From: Oscillospiraceae bacterium
GTDB lineage: Bacteria; Bacillota; Clostridia; Oscillospirales; Oscillospiraceae
DNA: 64,000 nucleotides
Assembly (NCBI GenBank): GCA_022793685.1
Contig: JAAWDI010000046.1
Location: forward strand, 1 to 64,000
Reading direction: 5' to 3'
In this document: positions 7,620-15,329 of the stretch, in pieces
Numbering within the stretch: position 1 is the first letter of the stretch
How the letters are laid out: every line of letters begins with the position of its first letter
Translations under genes and position numbers: made by a program
Notes under the pieces: model-generated
Databases searched by the model: none
What the model saw: the letters and a program-made list of their open reading frames with translations, nothing else
Told to the model about the DNA's origin: nothing

Positions 7620-8233
7620 ACTCCATCACCCTCTACAATCAGCCCGCCTGGGCGGGCGTTCTTGACCGCCTCCACCAACAATAGCGGCGGGCGCAGTTTT
7701 AGTCGTTTTGGCTCTAAATTGGCATTGCGGAGCGCACACAGCACATCGGTCAGCCGGTCTGTCCGGTGACAGAGGGCAAATCTCCCGCCATTTTGAAGCA
7801 GCCGTCCCGCGGCGGCGGCAAAGTCCTCCAGCGAGGCGGATTCCTCCATCCGCGCATTGCCGCCGGAACGGCCCCCTCCTTTGGGAAAATAGGGCGGGTT
7901 ACACAGTACCAGCTGAAAGCGCCCCGCCTCCGGCAAGCCTTCGCCCGTCCTGACGTTGCCCAACACTGCCTGTCCTGCCAGACCGTTTTCCCGCAAATTC
8001 TCTCCCGTCAAGCGGACGGCGGCTTCCAGCGTGTCCACGCCTATCAGGGTAAGCCCCATGGCCCGGCGGGCGGCCAATACCAAAAGAGCGCCGCTGCCGC
8101 AGCCCAAGTCGCACACCTGCCAGCCACCCCTCACCGTGGCGAAAGCGCCCAAAGCCAGCGCGTCCCCCGTCAGGGGAAACACGTCCTCTTCCAGCCGAAG
8201 GGTGTATGGCTCCAGCGACTCCCACCTGCTCAT
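7616..8233 (-). CDS. tRNA1(Val) adenine-N6-methyltransferase-like protein (TrmN6/YabB family)
   Basis: This class I SAM-dependent methyltransferase of 205 residues carries motif I CDLGCGSGALLVLAA and the catalytic NPPY motif (LVLCNPPYFPKGGG) used for N6-methylation of adenine. Family members methylate A37 of a valine tRNA. The N-terminal TLRLEEDVFPLTGDALALGAF matches the YabB start pattern. It lies upstream of rsmI with a 4-bp ATGA overlap and downstream of nrdG with another 4-bp overlap, so nrdG, this gene and rsmI are translated as a coupled series. The exact tRNA target is inferred from family and context only. Confidence 0.88.
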   Translation of the reverse strand: MSRWESLEPYTLRLEEDVFPLTGDALALGAFATVRGGWQVCDLGCGSGALLVLAARRAMGLTLIGVDTLEAAVRLTGENLRENGLAGQAVLGNVRTGEGLPEAGRFQLVLCNPPYFPKGGGRSGGNARMEESASLEDFAAAAGRLLQNGGRFALCHRTDRLTDVLCALRNANLEPKRLKLRPPLLLVEAVKNARPGGLIVEGDGV

Positions 8234-8757
8234 GATTCAGGCCTCTGAAAGTGCGCCAGCGGGTCAGGCCGCGTCCATAAGACGGCTTGACCGGCGGCGC
8301 GGGTGGCCTTCATGTCAATGAGGCGCTGGTTGGTGCTGCCCCGAAAAAGCGCGCCGTAGGACTTGAGGATTTCCAGAAAAGGCCCGTCCACCAGTACGTC
8401 GGTCTCACGGAGAAGGGCGTCCCAATCGGGGCGGCCCGCCGCCGCCAGTTCTTCATAGCGGTAACCGGTGTATGTCCACACATTCAGCCCCTGTTGATGC
8501 GCAAAGGCCGCCAGCGCCCCGCAGGCTTCCGCCTGCTGGAATGGCTCGCCTCCCGATAGGGTAAGCCCTTCCACCAGCGGATTGGCCGTCAGAAGGGCTT
8601 GCAGCACCTCCACAGGGCGTTCTGTACCACCGGCAGGGTCGTGGGTTTCAGGATTGTGGCAGCCGGGGCAACGGTGGGGGCAGCCTTGGACAAATACGGT
8701 CAGCCGCAGGCCTGGGCCGTCCACAATGGAGTCCGTCACCACATTCGCAATACGCAT
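8230..8757 (-). CDS. nrdG: Anaerobic ribonucleotide reductase activating protein
   Basis: NrdG is a radical-SAM enzyme that installs the glycyl radical on NrdD. The 175-residue protein has the cluster motif CPHRCPGCHNPETHD (CxxxCxxC) at about residues 26-33, preceded by VDGPGLRLTVFVQGC, and the GGEPFQQ motif (LTLSGGEPFQQ). The length is typical of NrdG and shorter than pyruvate formate-lyase activases. A GAGGTGA site precedes the start. It follows nrdD on the minus strand, with a terminator-like hairpin between them, and overlaps the next gene by 4 bases. Confidence 0.95.
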   Translation of the reverse strand: MRIANVVTDSIVDGPGLRLTVFVQGCPHRCPGCHNPETHDPAGGTERPVEVLQALLTANPLVEGLTLSGGEPFQQAEACGALAAFAHQQGLNVWTYTGYRYEELAAAGRPDWDALLRETDVLVDGPFLEILKSYGALFRGSTNQRLIDMKATRAAGQAVLWTRPDPLAHFQRPES

Positions 8758-8770
8758 ACCGTCACCTCAT

Positions 8771-8801
8771 AAAAAACGGGCAGGCGCAGCGGCCCGCCCG
8801 T
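8771..8801 (-). terminator. Terminator-like hairpin between nrdD and nrdG
   Basis: Read on the minus strand, ACGGGC pairs with GCCCGT around a GC-rich loop and is followed by a run of six T. It sits 13 bases upstream of the nrdG start, so it probably reduces rather than abolishes nrdG expression relative to nrdD, unless nrdG has its own promoter. Confidence 0.6.
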
Positions 8802-8830
8802 TTTGTTCTGTTTCCCAAAAAATTTCTGCT

Positions 8831-11155
8831 TTAAACCGAATGTTTCACCCGGTCGTGCTCCTCCGCCCGCTTGGCGTTATTGAAGCGGTCGAGGGTGCCA
8901 ACCAAGTAGCCGGTGATGCGGCGGATACGCTCAAAGGGCACGCCGTCCGCCTCCGTGCGGTGGCAGCCGGGGCACTCGTCGCCGATAATACCGCTGAAGC
9001 CGCATACCGGGTCGCGGTCAACGGGGTGGTTGACGCTGCCATAGCCGATGCCCTGCTCCTTCATGCAGCGGATAACCCGCTCGAAGGCCTCCAGATTTTC
9101 GCTGGGGTCGCCGTCCATCTCAATGTAACTGATATGGCCCGCATTGGTGAGGGCGTGGTAGGGCGCTTCAATCTCAATCTTTTCACTGGCGGAAATTGGG
9201 TAGTACACCGGCACATGGAAGGAGTTGGTGTAATAATCCCGGTCGGTCACTCCTTCGATAACGCCGTACTTGGCCCGGTCCAGCTTCACAAAACGTCCGG
9301 ACAGGCCCTCCGCCGGCGTCGCCAGCAGGGAGAAGTTCAGGCCGCGCTTTTTGCTCTCCGTATCCATACGGGCGCGCATGTGGCCGATGATTTCACGGCC
9401 CAACACACGGGCTTTTTCGCTTTCGCCGTGGTGCTCGCCGATGAGCATTTTCAGCGTCTCCGCCAGACCGATAAAGCCCACGGACAGGGTTCCGTGCTTC
9501 AGCACCTCCCGCACCTCGTCGTCCCAATCCAGCTTCTCGCTGTCCAGCCATACGCCCTGCCCCATGAGGAAGGGGAAATTGCGCACCTTCTTGCGGGATT
9601 GAATCTCCATCCGCTCCAGAAGCTGGTTCACACACAAGTCCAGCTTGCGGTCGAGGCTCTCAAAGAACGCGTTCACGTCGCCGCGGGCCTTGATGGCCAG
9701 GCGCGGCAGGTTGATGGTGGTAAAGCTCAGGTTGCCCCGGCTGTTGCATATCTCACGGGTGGGGTCGTAGGTGTTGGCCATCACGCGGGTGCGGCAGCCC
9801 ATGTAGGCGATTTCGGTCTCCGGGTGGCCGGGCTTGTAATATTGCAGGTTGAAGGGCGCGTCGATAAAGGAGAAGTTGGGGAACAGCCGCTTGGCAGAGC
9901 ACCGCATGGCAAGCTGAAACAGGTCATAGTTCGGCTCGCCGGGGTTATAGTTGACCCCTTCCTTCACTCGGAAAATCTGAATGGGGAAGATGGCGGTCTC
10001 GCCGTTGCCCAGTCCGGCCTCGGTGGCCAGCAGCAGGTTTTTCATCACCATGCGGCCCTCAGGAGAGGTATCCATGCCATAGTTGATGGAGGAGAAGGGC
10101 GTCTGTGCGCCGGCACGGGAGTGCATGGTGTTCAGGTTGTGAATGAGCGCCTCCATAGCCTGATAGGTGGTACGGTCAGTCTCCTTCACCGCGCGGTAAT
10201 GGGCAAACTCCTGCGCTTTTTTCAAGGTCTCCTCATCGCCGCCGAACTGCTCCTGAAGCAGGGGCAGCTCCGCCGCTTCATAGGCGTCACAGTCCTCCAG
10301 CTTGGGATAAAGGCCCGTCTCCTCCTGCACCTTGGCGATGATTTCCTTGACCTGGCCCTCCGGGTCCTCCTGACCGCACAGCAGCATCAGCGCCCGTGCC
10401 AGATTCTGCCGGTACAGGCGAACAAAGGTCTTGGTCACGCCGTCTGCCATGCCATAGTCGAAGTTGACCACGCTCTGGCCGCCGTGCTGGTCGTTCTGGT
10501 TGGACTGGATAGCAATGCAGCACAGAGCAGAGTAGGAAGAAATGTCGTTCGGCTCACGCAGGTGGCCGTGGCCGGTGGAGAAGCCGCCCTTAAACAGCTT
10601 TTTGATGTCAATCTGGCAGCAGGTGGTGGTCAGGGTGAGAAAATCCAAATCGTGGATATGAATGTCGCCCTCTCGGTGGGCGCGGGCGTGCTCTGGATTG
10701 AGCACGAACATATCATAAAACTGTTTCGCGCCCTCGCTGCCGTACTTGAGCATGGAGCCCATGGCGGTGTCGCCGTCCACGTTGGCGTTCTCCCGCTTGA
10801 TGTCGCTCTCTTTGGCGGAAGCAAAGGTGATGTCCTCATAAATCTGCATCAGGCGGGTGTTCATTTCGCGGGCGCGGCTGCGCTCGGCCCGATAGAGAAT
10901 ATACGCCTTGGCGGTCTGGACATAGCCGTTGTCCATCAGCACCTTTTCCACCGTATCCTGCACATGCTCAACGGTGGGCTGTGAATTGCCCTCCTGCTCT
11001 AAAATGTCCACCACCTGACGGGAAAGCCGCTCCGCAGTCTCCCCCTGGCCGGGCTTATAGGTGGCGACAAACGCCTTGTTGATGGCCTCTGTAATCTTGC
11101 CCGCGTTGAAGTCCACAAGGCGGTTGTCACGTTTCTTGATTTGTGTGATGGTCAT
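8831..11155 (-). CDS. nrdD: Anaerobic (class III) ribonucleoside-triphosphate reductase
   Basis: NrdD reduces NTPs to dNTPs without oxygen, using a glycyl radical made by NrdG. The 774-residue protein begins with an ATP-cone regulatory domain (ITQIKKRDNRLVDFNAGKI; about residues 1-95). The catalytic domain contains HIHDLDF, TTCCQIDIKKLFKGGFSTGHG, SINYGMDTSPEGRMV and SVGFIGLAETLKMLIGEHHG. Near the C-terminus VCGFSGIIGDECPGC forms the metal-binding knob; the first position of the usual CxxC pair is Asp (DPVC), a variant I recall from other clostridial enzymes. The glycyl-radical loop is RITGYLVGTLDRFNNAKR. A palindrome of NrdR-box type lies about 60 bp upstream of the start. Confidence 0.97.
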   Translation of the reverse strand: MTITQIKKRDNRLVDFNAGKITEAINKAFVATYKPGQGETAERLSRQVVDILEQEGNSQPTVEHVQDTVEKVLMDNGYVQTAKAYILYRAERSRAREMNTRLMQIYEDITFASAKESDIKRENANVDGDTAMGSMLKYGSEGAKQFYDMFVLNPEHARAHREGDIHIHDLDFLTLTTTCCQIDIKKLFKGGFSTGHGHLREPNDISSYSALCCIAIQSNQNDQHGGQSVVNFDYGMADGVTKTFVRLYRQNLARALMLLCGQEDPEGQVKEIIAKVQEETGLYPKLEDCDAYEAAELPLLQEQFGGDEETLKKAQEFAHYRAVKETDRTTYQAMEALIHNLNTMHSRAGAQTPFSSINYGMDTSPEGRMVMKNLLLATEAGLGNGETAIFPIQIFRVKEGVNYNPGEPNYDLFQLAMRCSAKRLFPNFSFIDAPFNLQYYKPGHPETEIAYMGCRTRVMANTYDPTREICNSRGNLSFTTINLPRLAIKARGDVNAFFESLDRKLDLCVNQLLERMEIQSRKKVRNFPFLMGQGVWLDSEKLDWDDEVREVLKHGTLSVGFIGLAETLKMLIGEHHGESEKARVLGREIIGHMRARMDTESKKRGLNFSLLATPAEGLSGRFVKLDRAKYGVIEGVTDRDYYTNSFHVPVYYPISASEKIEIEAPYHALTNAGHISYIEMDGDPSENLEAFERVIRCMKEQGIGYGSVNHPVDRDPVCGFSGIIGDECPGCHRTEADGVPFERIRRITGYLVGTLDRFNNAKRAEEHDRVKHSV

Positions 11156-11211
11156 CGCTCTCTGCTCCCTTTTTCCAGTGCCGTTCTAAAACGGCCATTT
11201 TATTCCTCTCG

Positions 11212-11258
11212 ACACAATATCTTGTGTCTATCTTTTTTGCGTGTACCCATATAGTACG
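11212..11258. promoter_or_regulatory. NrdR-box-like operator upstream of nrdD
   Basis: ACACAATATCTTGTGT at 11212-11227 closely fits the NrdR box (ACACWATATATWGTGT). About 31 bp away centre to centre, GTACCCATATAGTAC at 11243-11257 is a weaker palindrome with a matching core. Two boxes about three helical turns apart are the usual layout for NrdR repression of ribonucleotide reductase genes. The first box is convincing; the second is degenerate. Confidence 0.65.
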
Positions 11259-11327
11259 ATATGCAGGAAAATCCGTCAAGCCCAATTTCTTTTTTCGTAT
11301 GTAGAATTTTCCCGAAAAGGAACATGC

Positions 11328-11363
11328 AAAAGCGAGCCGTCGGCCTTGCCGCGGCTCGCTTTT
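11328..11363 (-). terminator. Terminator after argS
   Basis: A 12-bp stem AAAAGCGAGCCG / CGGCTCGCTTTT with a 12-nt loop lies just past the argS stop on the minus strand and upstream of the nrdD promoter region, separating the two transcripts. Confidence 0.8.
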
Positions 11364-11376
11364 TTGATGTCAAAAT

Positions 11377-13122
11377 TCACATTTTTACCGGAGCGTTGAC
11401 GCCCAAAATTCCAAGGCCCACCGCCAGCACCGCCCGAACAGAGTCGGCCAGCTTCAGCCGCGCTTTCAGCAGAGCGGGCTCCTCGCCTTTGATTCGGTGG
11501 GCGTTGTAGAACCGGTGGAAATCCCCCGCCAACGCCGCCAGATAACGGTTCAGGCGGGACGGGTCTAAATCGCGGGCCGCCAGATGAATTTCTTCCGGCA
11601 GCTGGGAGAGGCATTTCAGCAGAGCGCGCTCCTCACCGCTTTGCAGCAAAGACGCGTCCACCTCCTCCGCCGCGGGCACCGCCTCCCCCTCCTCCTCCAG
11701 CCGAGACAGGAGGGAGCAGATGCGGGCATGGGCATACTGGACATAATACACCGGATTTTCGCTGTCCTGACGCACGGCCAAATCCAAATCGAAGTCCAAC
11801 GGGCTGGTGCTCACCCGCGAGTTGAAGAAATAACGGGCAGCGTCCACACTGATTTCGTCCAGCAGGTCGTGGAGGGCAATGGCCTTGCCGCTGCGCTTGG
11901 ACATCCGCACCGGCTTGCCGTCCTGCATCAGGTTCACCAGCTGCATCAGCACAATGGTCAGACGCTCCGAGCCGTTCAGGCCAAGGCCGTCCAGCGCCGC
12001 CTGTAAGCGCGCCACATGGCCGTGGTGGTCGGCGCCCCAGATATTGATGACTCGGTCAAAGCCCCGCTTTTCAAATTTATTGCGGTGATAGGCAATGTCG
12101 GCGGCAAAGTAGGTATAGAAGCCGTTTTGACGGCGCAGCACGTCGTCCTTCAAATCCAGCTTGTCCACCTGTTCCTGCGTTTTGCCCTCACGCAGATATT
12201 TTTCCTTCAGGAGGGCGGTGGTGTTCAGCCACAGCGCGCCGTCCTTCTCATAGGTCCAACCCTTCTTCGTCAGGAGGGACACCGTTTCCTCCACATAGCC
12301 GCTTTCGTGCAGCTCCGACTCAAAGAACCACTGGTCATACTCGATGCCGTAACGGAGCAGGTCCTCCTTCATCTTCGGCACGTTGACCTTCAGGCCAAAG
12401 GCGCTCATGGCCTCCAGCCACTCCGCCTCCGGCTTGTCCTTGTAGCTGTCACCGTACTGGTCGTAAAACTGTCGGGCCAGCTCCTTGATGTCGTCGCCGT
12501 GATAGCCCTCCTCCGGAAAGGGGAAGTTCTCCTCTCCCACCAGAAGCTGCATATAACGGGCATGAATGGAGTCAGCAAACTTGTGTATCTGGTTGCCCGC
12601 GTCGTTGACGTAGAACTCTTTCCAAGTATCATAGCCGTCCCGCTTCAGCACGTTGGCCAAGGTGTCGCCCAAAACGCCACCGCGGGCGTTGCCCATGTGC
12701 ATGGGGCCGGTGGGGTTGGCGGAGACGAACTCCACCATCACCTTTTCTCCCTTGCCCTCGCTGCTCTCGCCGTACCGGACGCCCTCCGCCTCAATGACGG
12801 ACAGCACTTCGCCATACCATTTATCAGCTAGGCGGAAGTTGAGAAAGCCGGGGCCTGCGGTCTCCGCGGATGCAAAATAGCTGCCCTCCAGCTCCAAATG
12901 GGCGATGATAGCCTCCGCAATGGCGCGGGGAGCCATGTGCAGCGGCTTGGCCGCCGCCATAGCGAAAGAGGACGCATAATCGCCGTTTTTTGCGTCCTTG
13001 GGTATCTCTATCGTGGCACTTACCGTTGCCCCGCCCGAGAGCACGCCCTTCGCCGCCGCCCGCTCATAAGCCTGCTGTGTCAGCTCCTGTACCTGCCGCT
13101 TGGCAGCTTCAATCAAATTCAT
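11377..13122 (-). CDS. argS: Arginyl-tRNA synthetase
   Basis: ArgRS is a class I synthetase that charges tRNA-Arg. The 581-residue length is typical. The N-terminal Add-1 domain includes ATIEIPKDAKNGDYASSFAM. The HIGH-type motif is SANPTGPMHMGNARGG; the KMSKS-type motif is PVRMSKRSGKAI. Other family segments are EFYVNDAGNQIHKFADS, NIWGADHHGHVARLQAAL and the C-terminal DALR anticodon-binding region ending in ILGVNAPVKM. Start ATG 13120-13122 follows a weak AGGAAACAGGAC. The start lies just 27 bp downstream (minus strand) of a leftover duplicate of the DUF1934 gene end. Confidence 0.97.
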   Translation of the reverse strand: MNLIEAAKRQVQELTQQAYERAAAKGVLSGGATVSATIEIPKDAKNGDYASSFAMAAAKPLHMAPRAIAEAIIAHLELEGSYFASAETAGPGFLNFRLADKWYGEVLSVIEAEGVRYGESSEGKGEKVMVEFVSANPTGPMHMGNARGGVLGDTLANVLKRDGYDTWKEFYVNDAGNQIHKFADSIHARYMQLLVGEENFPFPEEGYHGDDIKELARQFYDQYGDSYKDKPEAEWLEAMSAFGLKVNVPKMKEDLLRYGIEYDQWFFESELHESGYVEETVSLLTKKGWTYEKDGALWLNTTALLKEKYLREGKTQEQVDKLDLKDDVLRRQNGFYTYFAADIAYHRNKFEKRGFDRVINIWGADHHGHVARLQAALDGLGLNGSERLTIVLMQLVNLMQDGKPVRMSKRSGKAIALHDLLDEISVDAARYFFNSRVSTSPLDFDLDLAVRQDSENPVYYVQYAHARICSLLSRLEEEGEAVPAAEEVDASLLQSGEERALLKCLSQLPEEIHLAARDLDPSRLNRYLAALAGDFHRFYNAHRIKGEEPALLKARLKLADSVRAVLAVGLGILGVNAPVKM

Positions 13123-13149
13123 GTCCTGTTTCCTGCCCTCTCCTTGGTA

Positions 13150-13228
13150 TTACTGCTTCAACAAGGGCCGCTTCTGCTCCCGCACATGGATGCGGAACAG
13201 GTTCTCCCCCGCTACCGCGTGGTCGATT
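13150..13228 (-). pseudogene. Duplicated 3' end of the DUF1934 gene (fragment)
   Basis: This 79-bp stretch repeats the last 26 codons of the neighbouring DUF1934 gene (13345-13423) in the same orientation, including the stop. Read on the minus strand it encodes DHAVAGENLFRIHVREQK and then RPLLKQ-stop, identical in protein sequence to the intact gene. I count five base differences, all silent: GCG/GCA, CCC/CCT, a double change TTG/CTT, and TAA/TGA at the stop. There is no start codon or ribosome site for it, so it is not a gene by itself. See the corresponding finding for possible origins. Confidence 0.85.
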
Positions 13229-13344
13229 GCCCACCGGCTTTTCGCCGCCGGGTTCCCTTCGGTTATTTCAATCCTCGGGCGAACTGAATTCGCCCTCCGG
13301 CAAGGTTTTGCTCCGCAAAACGCTTGAATCGAAATCGACCCCGC
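13229..13344. repeat. Structured ~116-bp insert between the two copies of the DUF1934 gene end
   Basis: The spacer is flanked by GGTCGATT (13221-13228) and AATCGACC (13333-13340) as inverted repeats. It contains two clear hairpins: GGGCGAA/TTCGCCC with a 5-nt loop (13277-13295) and GTTTTGC/GCAAAAC with a 3-nt loop inside a longer CAAG/CTTG pairing (13301-13326). ATCGAAATCGACC at 13328-13340 is the exact inverse of 13417-13429 inside the intact gene. No ORF is evident. It looks like a small non-coding palindromic element (REP- or MITE-like). Confidence 0.55.
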
Positions 13345-13788
13345 TCACTGCTTAAGCAAAGGCCGCTTCTGCTCCCGCACATGGATGCGGAACAGGTTCT
13401 CCCCCGCTACTGCGTGGTCGATTTCGATGGCATAGTCGATTTCAATATCGCCGCCGCTTTCGCCCATACGGCAATCCATCCGCTTGGTGTTGACGCCCAC
13501 TGAAAGCGCGCCGTAAGGCGTTTCGTACAACGACAGGTGCCGCTTACCCTCTTCAAATACCATCTGGGAGTTGAATTCACCCATGCGCATCAGGGTGACC
13601 TTATCCTCTTCAATTTCCAGCGTGGTGGTGGTGCCGTTTAATCCGGTCAGCTCGCTTTCGGCATAGGAGAGCAGGAAGCCGCCCTCCTGCCGCTTTAACT
13701 GTCCTTCGGTCACAAGCTCAATGGCGTCGTCGCCGGTATCTTCAAAGCATTGCATCCCCCGAATGGAGATAATCACAGCTTTTTCCAC
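13345..13788 (-). CDS. DUF1934 domain protein (YwiB-like beta-barrel)
   Basis: The protein is 147 residues with no signal peptide or membrane segment. The pattern KAVIISIRGMQCFEDTGDDAIELVTEGQL, GGFLLSYAESELTGLNGTTTTLEI, VTLMRMGEFNSQMVFEEGKRHLSLYETPYG and INTKR-like VGVNTKRMD matches the DUF1934/YwiB family, a calycin-like beta-barrel of unknown function often encoded next to argS in Firmicutes. It is upstream of argS here as well. Its last 26 codons are repeated 195 bp downstream between it and argS, with only silent differences. What it binds is unknown. Confidence 0.88.
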   Translation of the reverse strand: MEKAVIISIRGMQCFEDTGDDAIELVTEGQLKRQEGGFLLSYAESELTGLNGTTTTLEIEEDKVTLMRMGEFNSQMVFEEGKRHLSLYETPYGALSVGVNTKRMDCRMGESGGDIEIDYAIEIDHAVAGENLFRIHVREQKRPLLKQ

Positions 13789-13865
13789 GGTTCATCCCTC
13801 TTTTTCTGGCGCAAAGCCATTGTAAACGGAAATATTATACATGAGATTGTCCGCCCTGTAAAGAC

Positions 13866-14726
13866 TTAATACCGGCTTATGTCCACGTGCTCCACCCGGC
13901 CGCTCACATCTTGCCGCAGGAAAATAGACGCAAGCTGCGTGAAATCCTCCGCCGTATCGCTGACAAAATAGCGGCTCTGTCCTGTCCGGCCCGGCTCTGC
14001 CAGAGCCGCGCACGCCGTCAACTGGCGTTTGGTCGCCTCCGCGCCGGCGGCGCCTGCGTCAATCAGCGTCACCTTCGGCCCCATAAATGCCCCGATGACC
14101 TCCTCCAACAGGGGATAATGGGTGCAGCCGAGAATGAGGGTGTCTATCCTTGCCTCTTTCAGCTCTGTGAGGTATTCCCGCACCACCGTTTCAATGACCA
14201 CATCCCCCGGTTGAAAACGTCCATTTTCCACAAGCGGCACGAACAGCGGACACGCCTTGGCCATCACCTGCGCCTCCGGCCTTGCTTCCTTGATAAACCG
14301 TTCATACGCGCCGCTGCGAATGGACGCCACGGTGCCAATCAGCCCGATTTTTCCGCCGCTGGTCGCCTCTGCCGCCGCCAGTGCCGCAGGCTTGGCCACG
14401 CCCAGAATGGGCAGGTCATTTTCTGCCGCCAGCACCTCCAATGCCGTGGTGGAGACGGTGCCGCAGGCGATGACGATGGCCTTCAAATCAAAGGAGCGCA
14501 GAAAAGCCACGTCCTGCCTGGCATATTTGACAATGGTTTCCTTGGAACGGCCGCCGTAAGGCACCCGTCCCGTGTCTCCGAAATAGACAATATCTTCCTC
14601 CGGCATCAGCCGCTGGATAGCCCGCACCGTTGTCAGGCCACCCAGCCCGGAGTCAAACACACCAATGGGTCTGCCGTCCAAGAAGGCGTCCCCCTTTCCT
14701 GTCGCTTGCCTGTTTTTCTCTATCAT
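13866..14726 (-). CDS. murI: Glutamate racemase
   Basis: MurI converts L- to D-glutamate for peptidoglycan. The 286-residue protein shows IGVFDSGLGGLTTVRAI near the N-terminus, IVYFGDTGRVPYGGRSKETI, the first catalytic cysteine in VIACGTVSTTALEVL (where many homologues read ACNTAS), and the second in LILGCTHYPLLEEVI. Both catalytic cysteines are present. The start codon lacks an obvious Shine-Dalgarno sequence, so a slightly different start is possible, but the next in-frame candidates would cut into the conserved domain. It is followed 77 bp later by the DUF1934 gene on the same strand. Confidence 0.95.
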   Translation of the reverse strand: MIEKNRQATGKGDAFLDGRPIGVFDSGLGGLTTVRAIQRLMPEEDIVYFGDTGRVPYGGRSKETIVKYARQDVAFLRSFDLKAIVIACGTVSTTALEVLAAENDLPILGVAKPAALAAAEATSGGKIGLIGTVASIRSGAYERFIKEARPEAQVMAKACPLFVPLVENGRFQPGDVVIETVVREYLTELKEARIDTLILGCTHYPLLEEVIGAFMGPKVTLIDAGAAGAEATKRQLTACAALAEPGRTGQSRYFVSDTAEDFTQLASIFLRQDVSGRVEHVDISRY

Positions 14727-14774
14727 ATGATAATCCGCTGGTGATTACAAGGGGCATTTTCTCCCCTGTGACGT

Positions 14775-14802
14775 TTGACATCCCTGAAAAATATACTATA
14801 AT
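14775..14802 (+). promoter_or_regulatory. Sigma-A-type promoter for the 139-aa unknown gene
   Basis: TTGACA (14775-14780) and a perfect TATAAT (14797-14802) with a 16-bp spacer lie about 65 bp upstream of the ATG at 14869. Confidence 0.8.
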
Positions 14803-14868
14803 ATCAGCATACGCCGCGCCATGCGCGGCACCCCAATTCAACTTCTCTGACCGTGAGGAGGACGCGCC

Positions 14869-15288
14869 ATGAAACTGGAACTGACGGCCAAGCAATACCG
14901 CCGCCTTTTGGATATGGTCTATATCGGCAACTGGATTCTCAATTCAACCCGGGGCGAAGACCGCTTCGCCGACTATGACGAGGTGGAGTCCCTGCTCTTC
15001 GGCAAGGCCAAGGAGGAGGGGATGCCCACTCTGGCCGAGGTGTACGAGGGGGAGGTCATTCCCTCCCGCGCCTTTGCCGAGGGCGGTATTCACGAGGCCA
15101 TTATGGAATATGAGAACAACGTCTTTTTTGACATTCTGGCGGAAGACCTTGCCCGGCGGGATATGGACGACGTTCCCATTGACGAGAGCAATTATGCCGA
15201 GCTTCAGGGCCGCATCAGCGCTTATATCGCTGAATTTGAGGAGCACGGCACCGACAACATTCTGGTGGAAGGCTCCAATCTGGAATAA
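14869..15288 (+). CDS. Unknown acidic cytoplasmic protein (139 aa)
   Basis: I do not recognise this family with confidence. The start (ATG 14869) has a GTGAGGAGG-like site and a strong consensus promoter upstream, and a terminator follows, so it is a real single-gene unit. The protein is acidic and probably all-alpha: LELTAKQYRRLLDMVYIGNWILNS at the N-terminus, then ADYDEVESLLFGKAKEEG, a central HEAIMEYENNVFFDILAEDLARRD segment, and a final ISAYIAEFEEHGTDNILVEG. There is no signal peptide, membrane segment or recognisable catalytic motif. The gene is divergent from murI. Confidence 0.75.
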   Translation: MKLELTAKQYRRLLDMVYIGNWILNSTRGEDRFADYDEVESLLFGKAKEEGMPTLAEVYEGEVIPSRAFAEGGIHEAIMEYENNVFFDILAEDLARRDMDDVPIDESNYAELQGRISAYIAEFEEHGTDNILVEGSNLE

Positions 15289-15301
15289 GCGAGCCAAAAG
15301 G

Positions 15302-15329
15302 GCCGGACGCATTGCGTCCGGCTCTTTTT
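15302..15329 (+). terminator. Terminator after the 139-aa gene
   Basis: A 9-bp perfect stem GCCGGACGC / GCGTCCGGC with a 3-nt loop is followed by TCTTTTT. It lies between convergent genes. Confidence 0.9.

Noticed and set aside
8582-10984. Plus-strand ORF of 800 aa antisense to nrdD
   Set aside because: It is the shadow of a GC-rich gene read on the opposite strand; nrdD has all its catalytic motifs and a ribosome site, and the shadow shows no family features. The same applies to the long plus-strand ORFs at 18613, 26673, 29071, 30385, 43219, 47059, 49048, 50081, 53243 and 55797, and to the minus-strand ORF at 40568.
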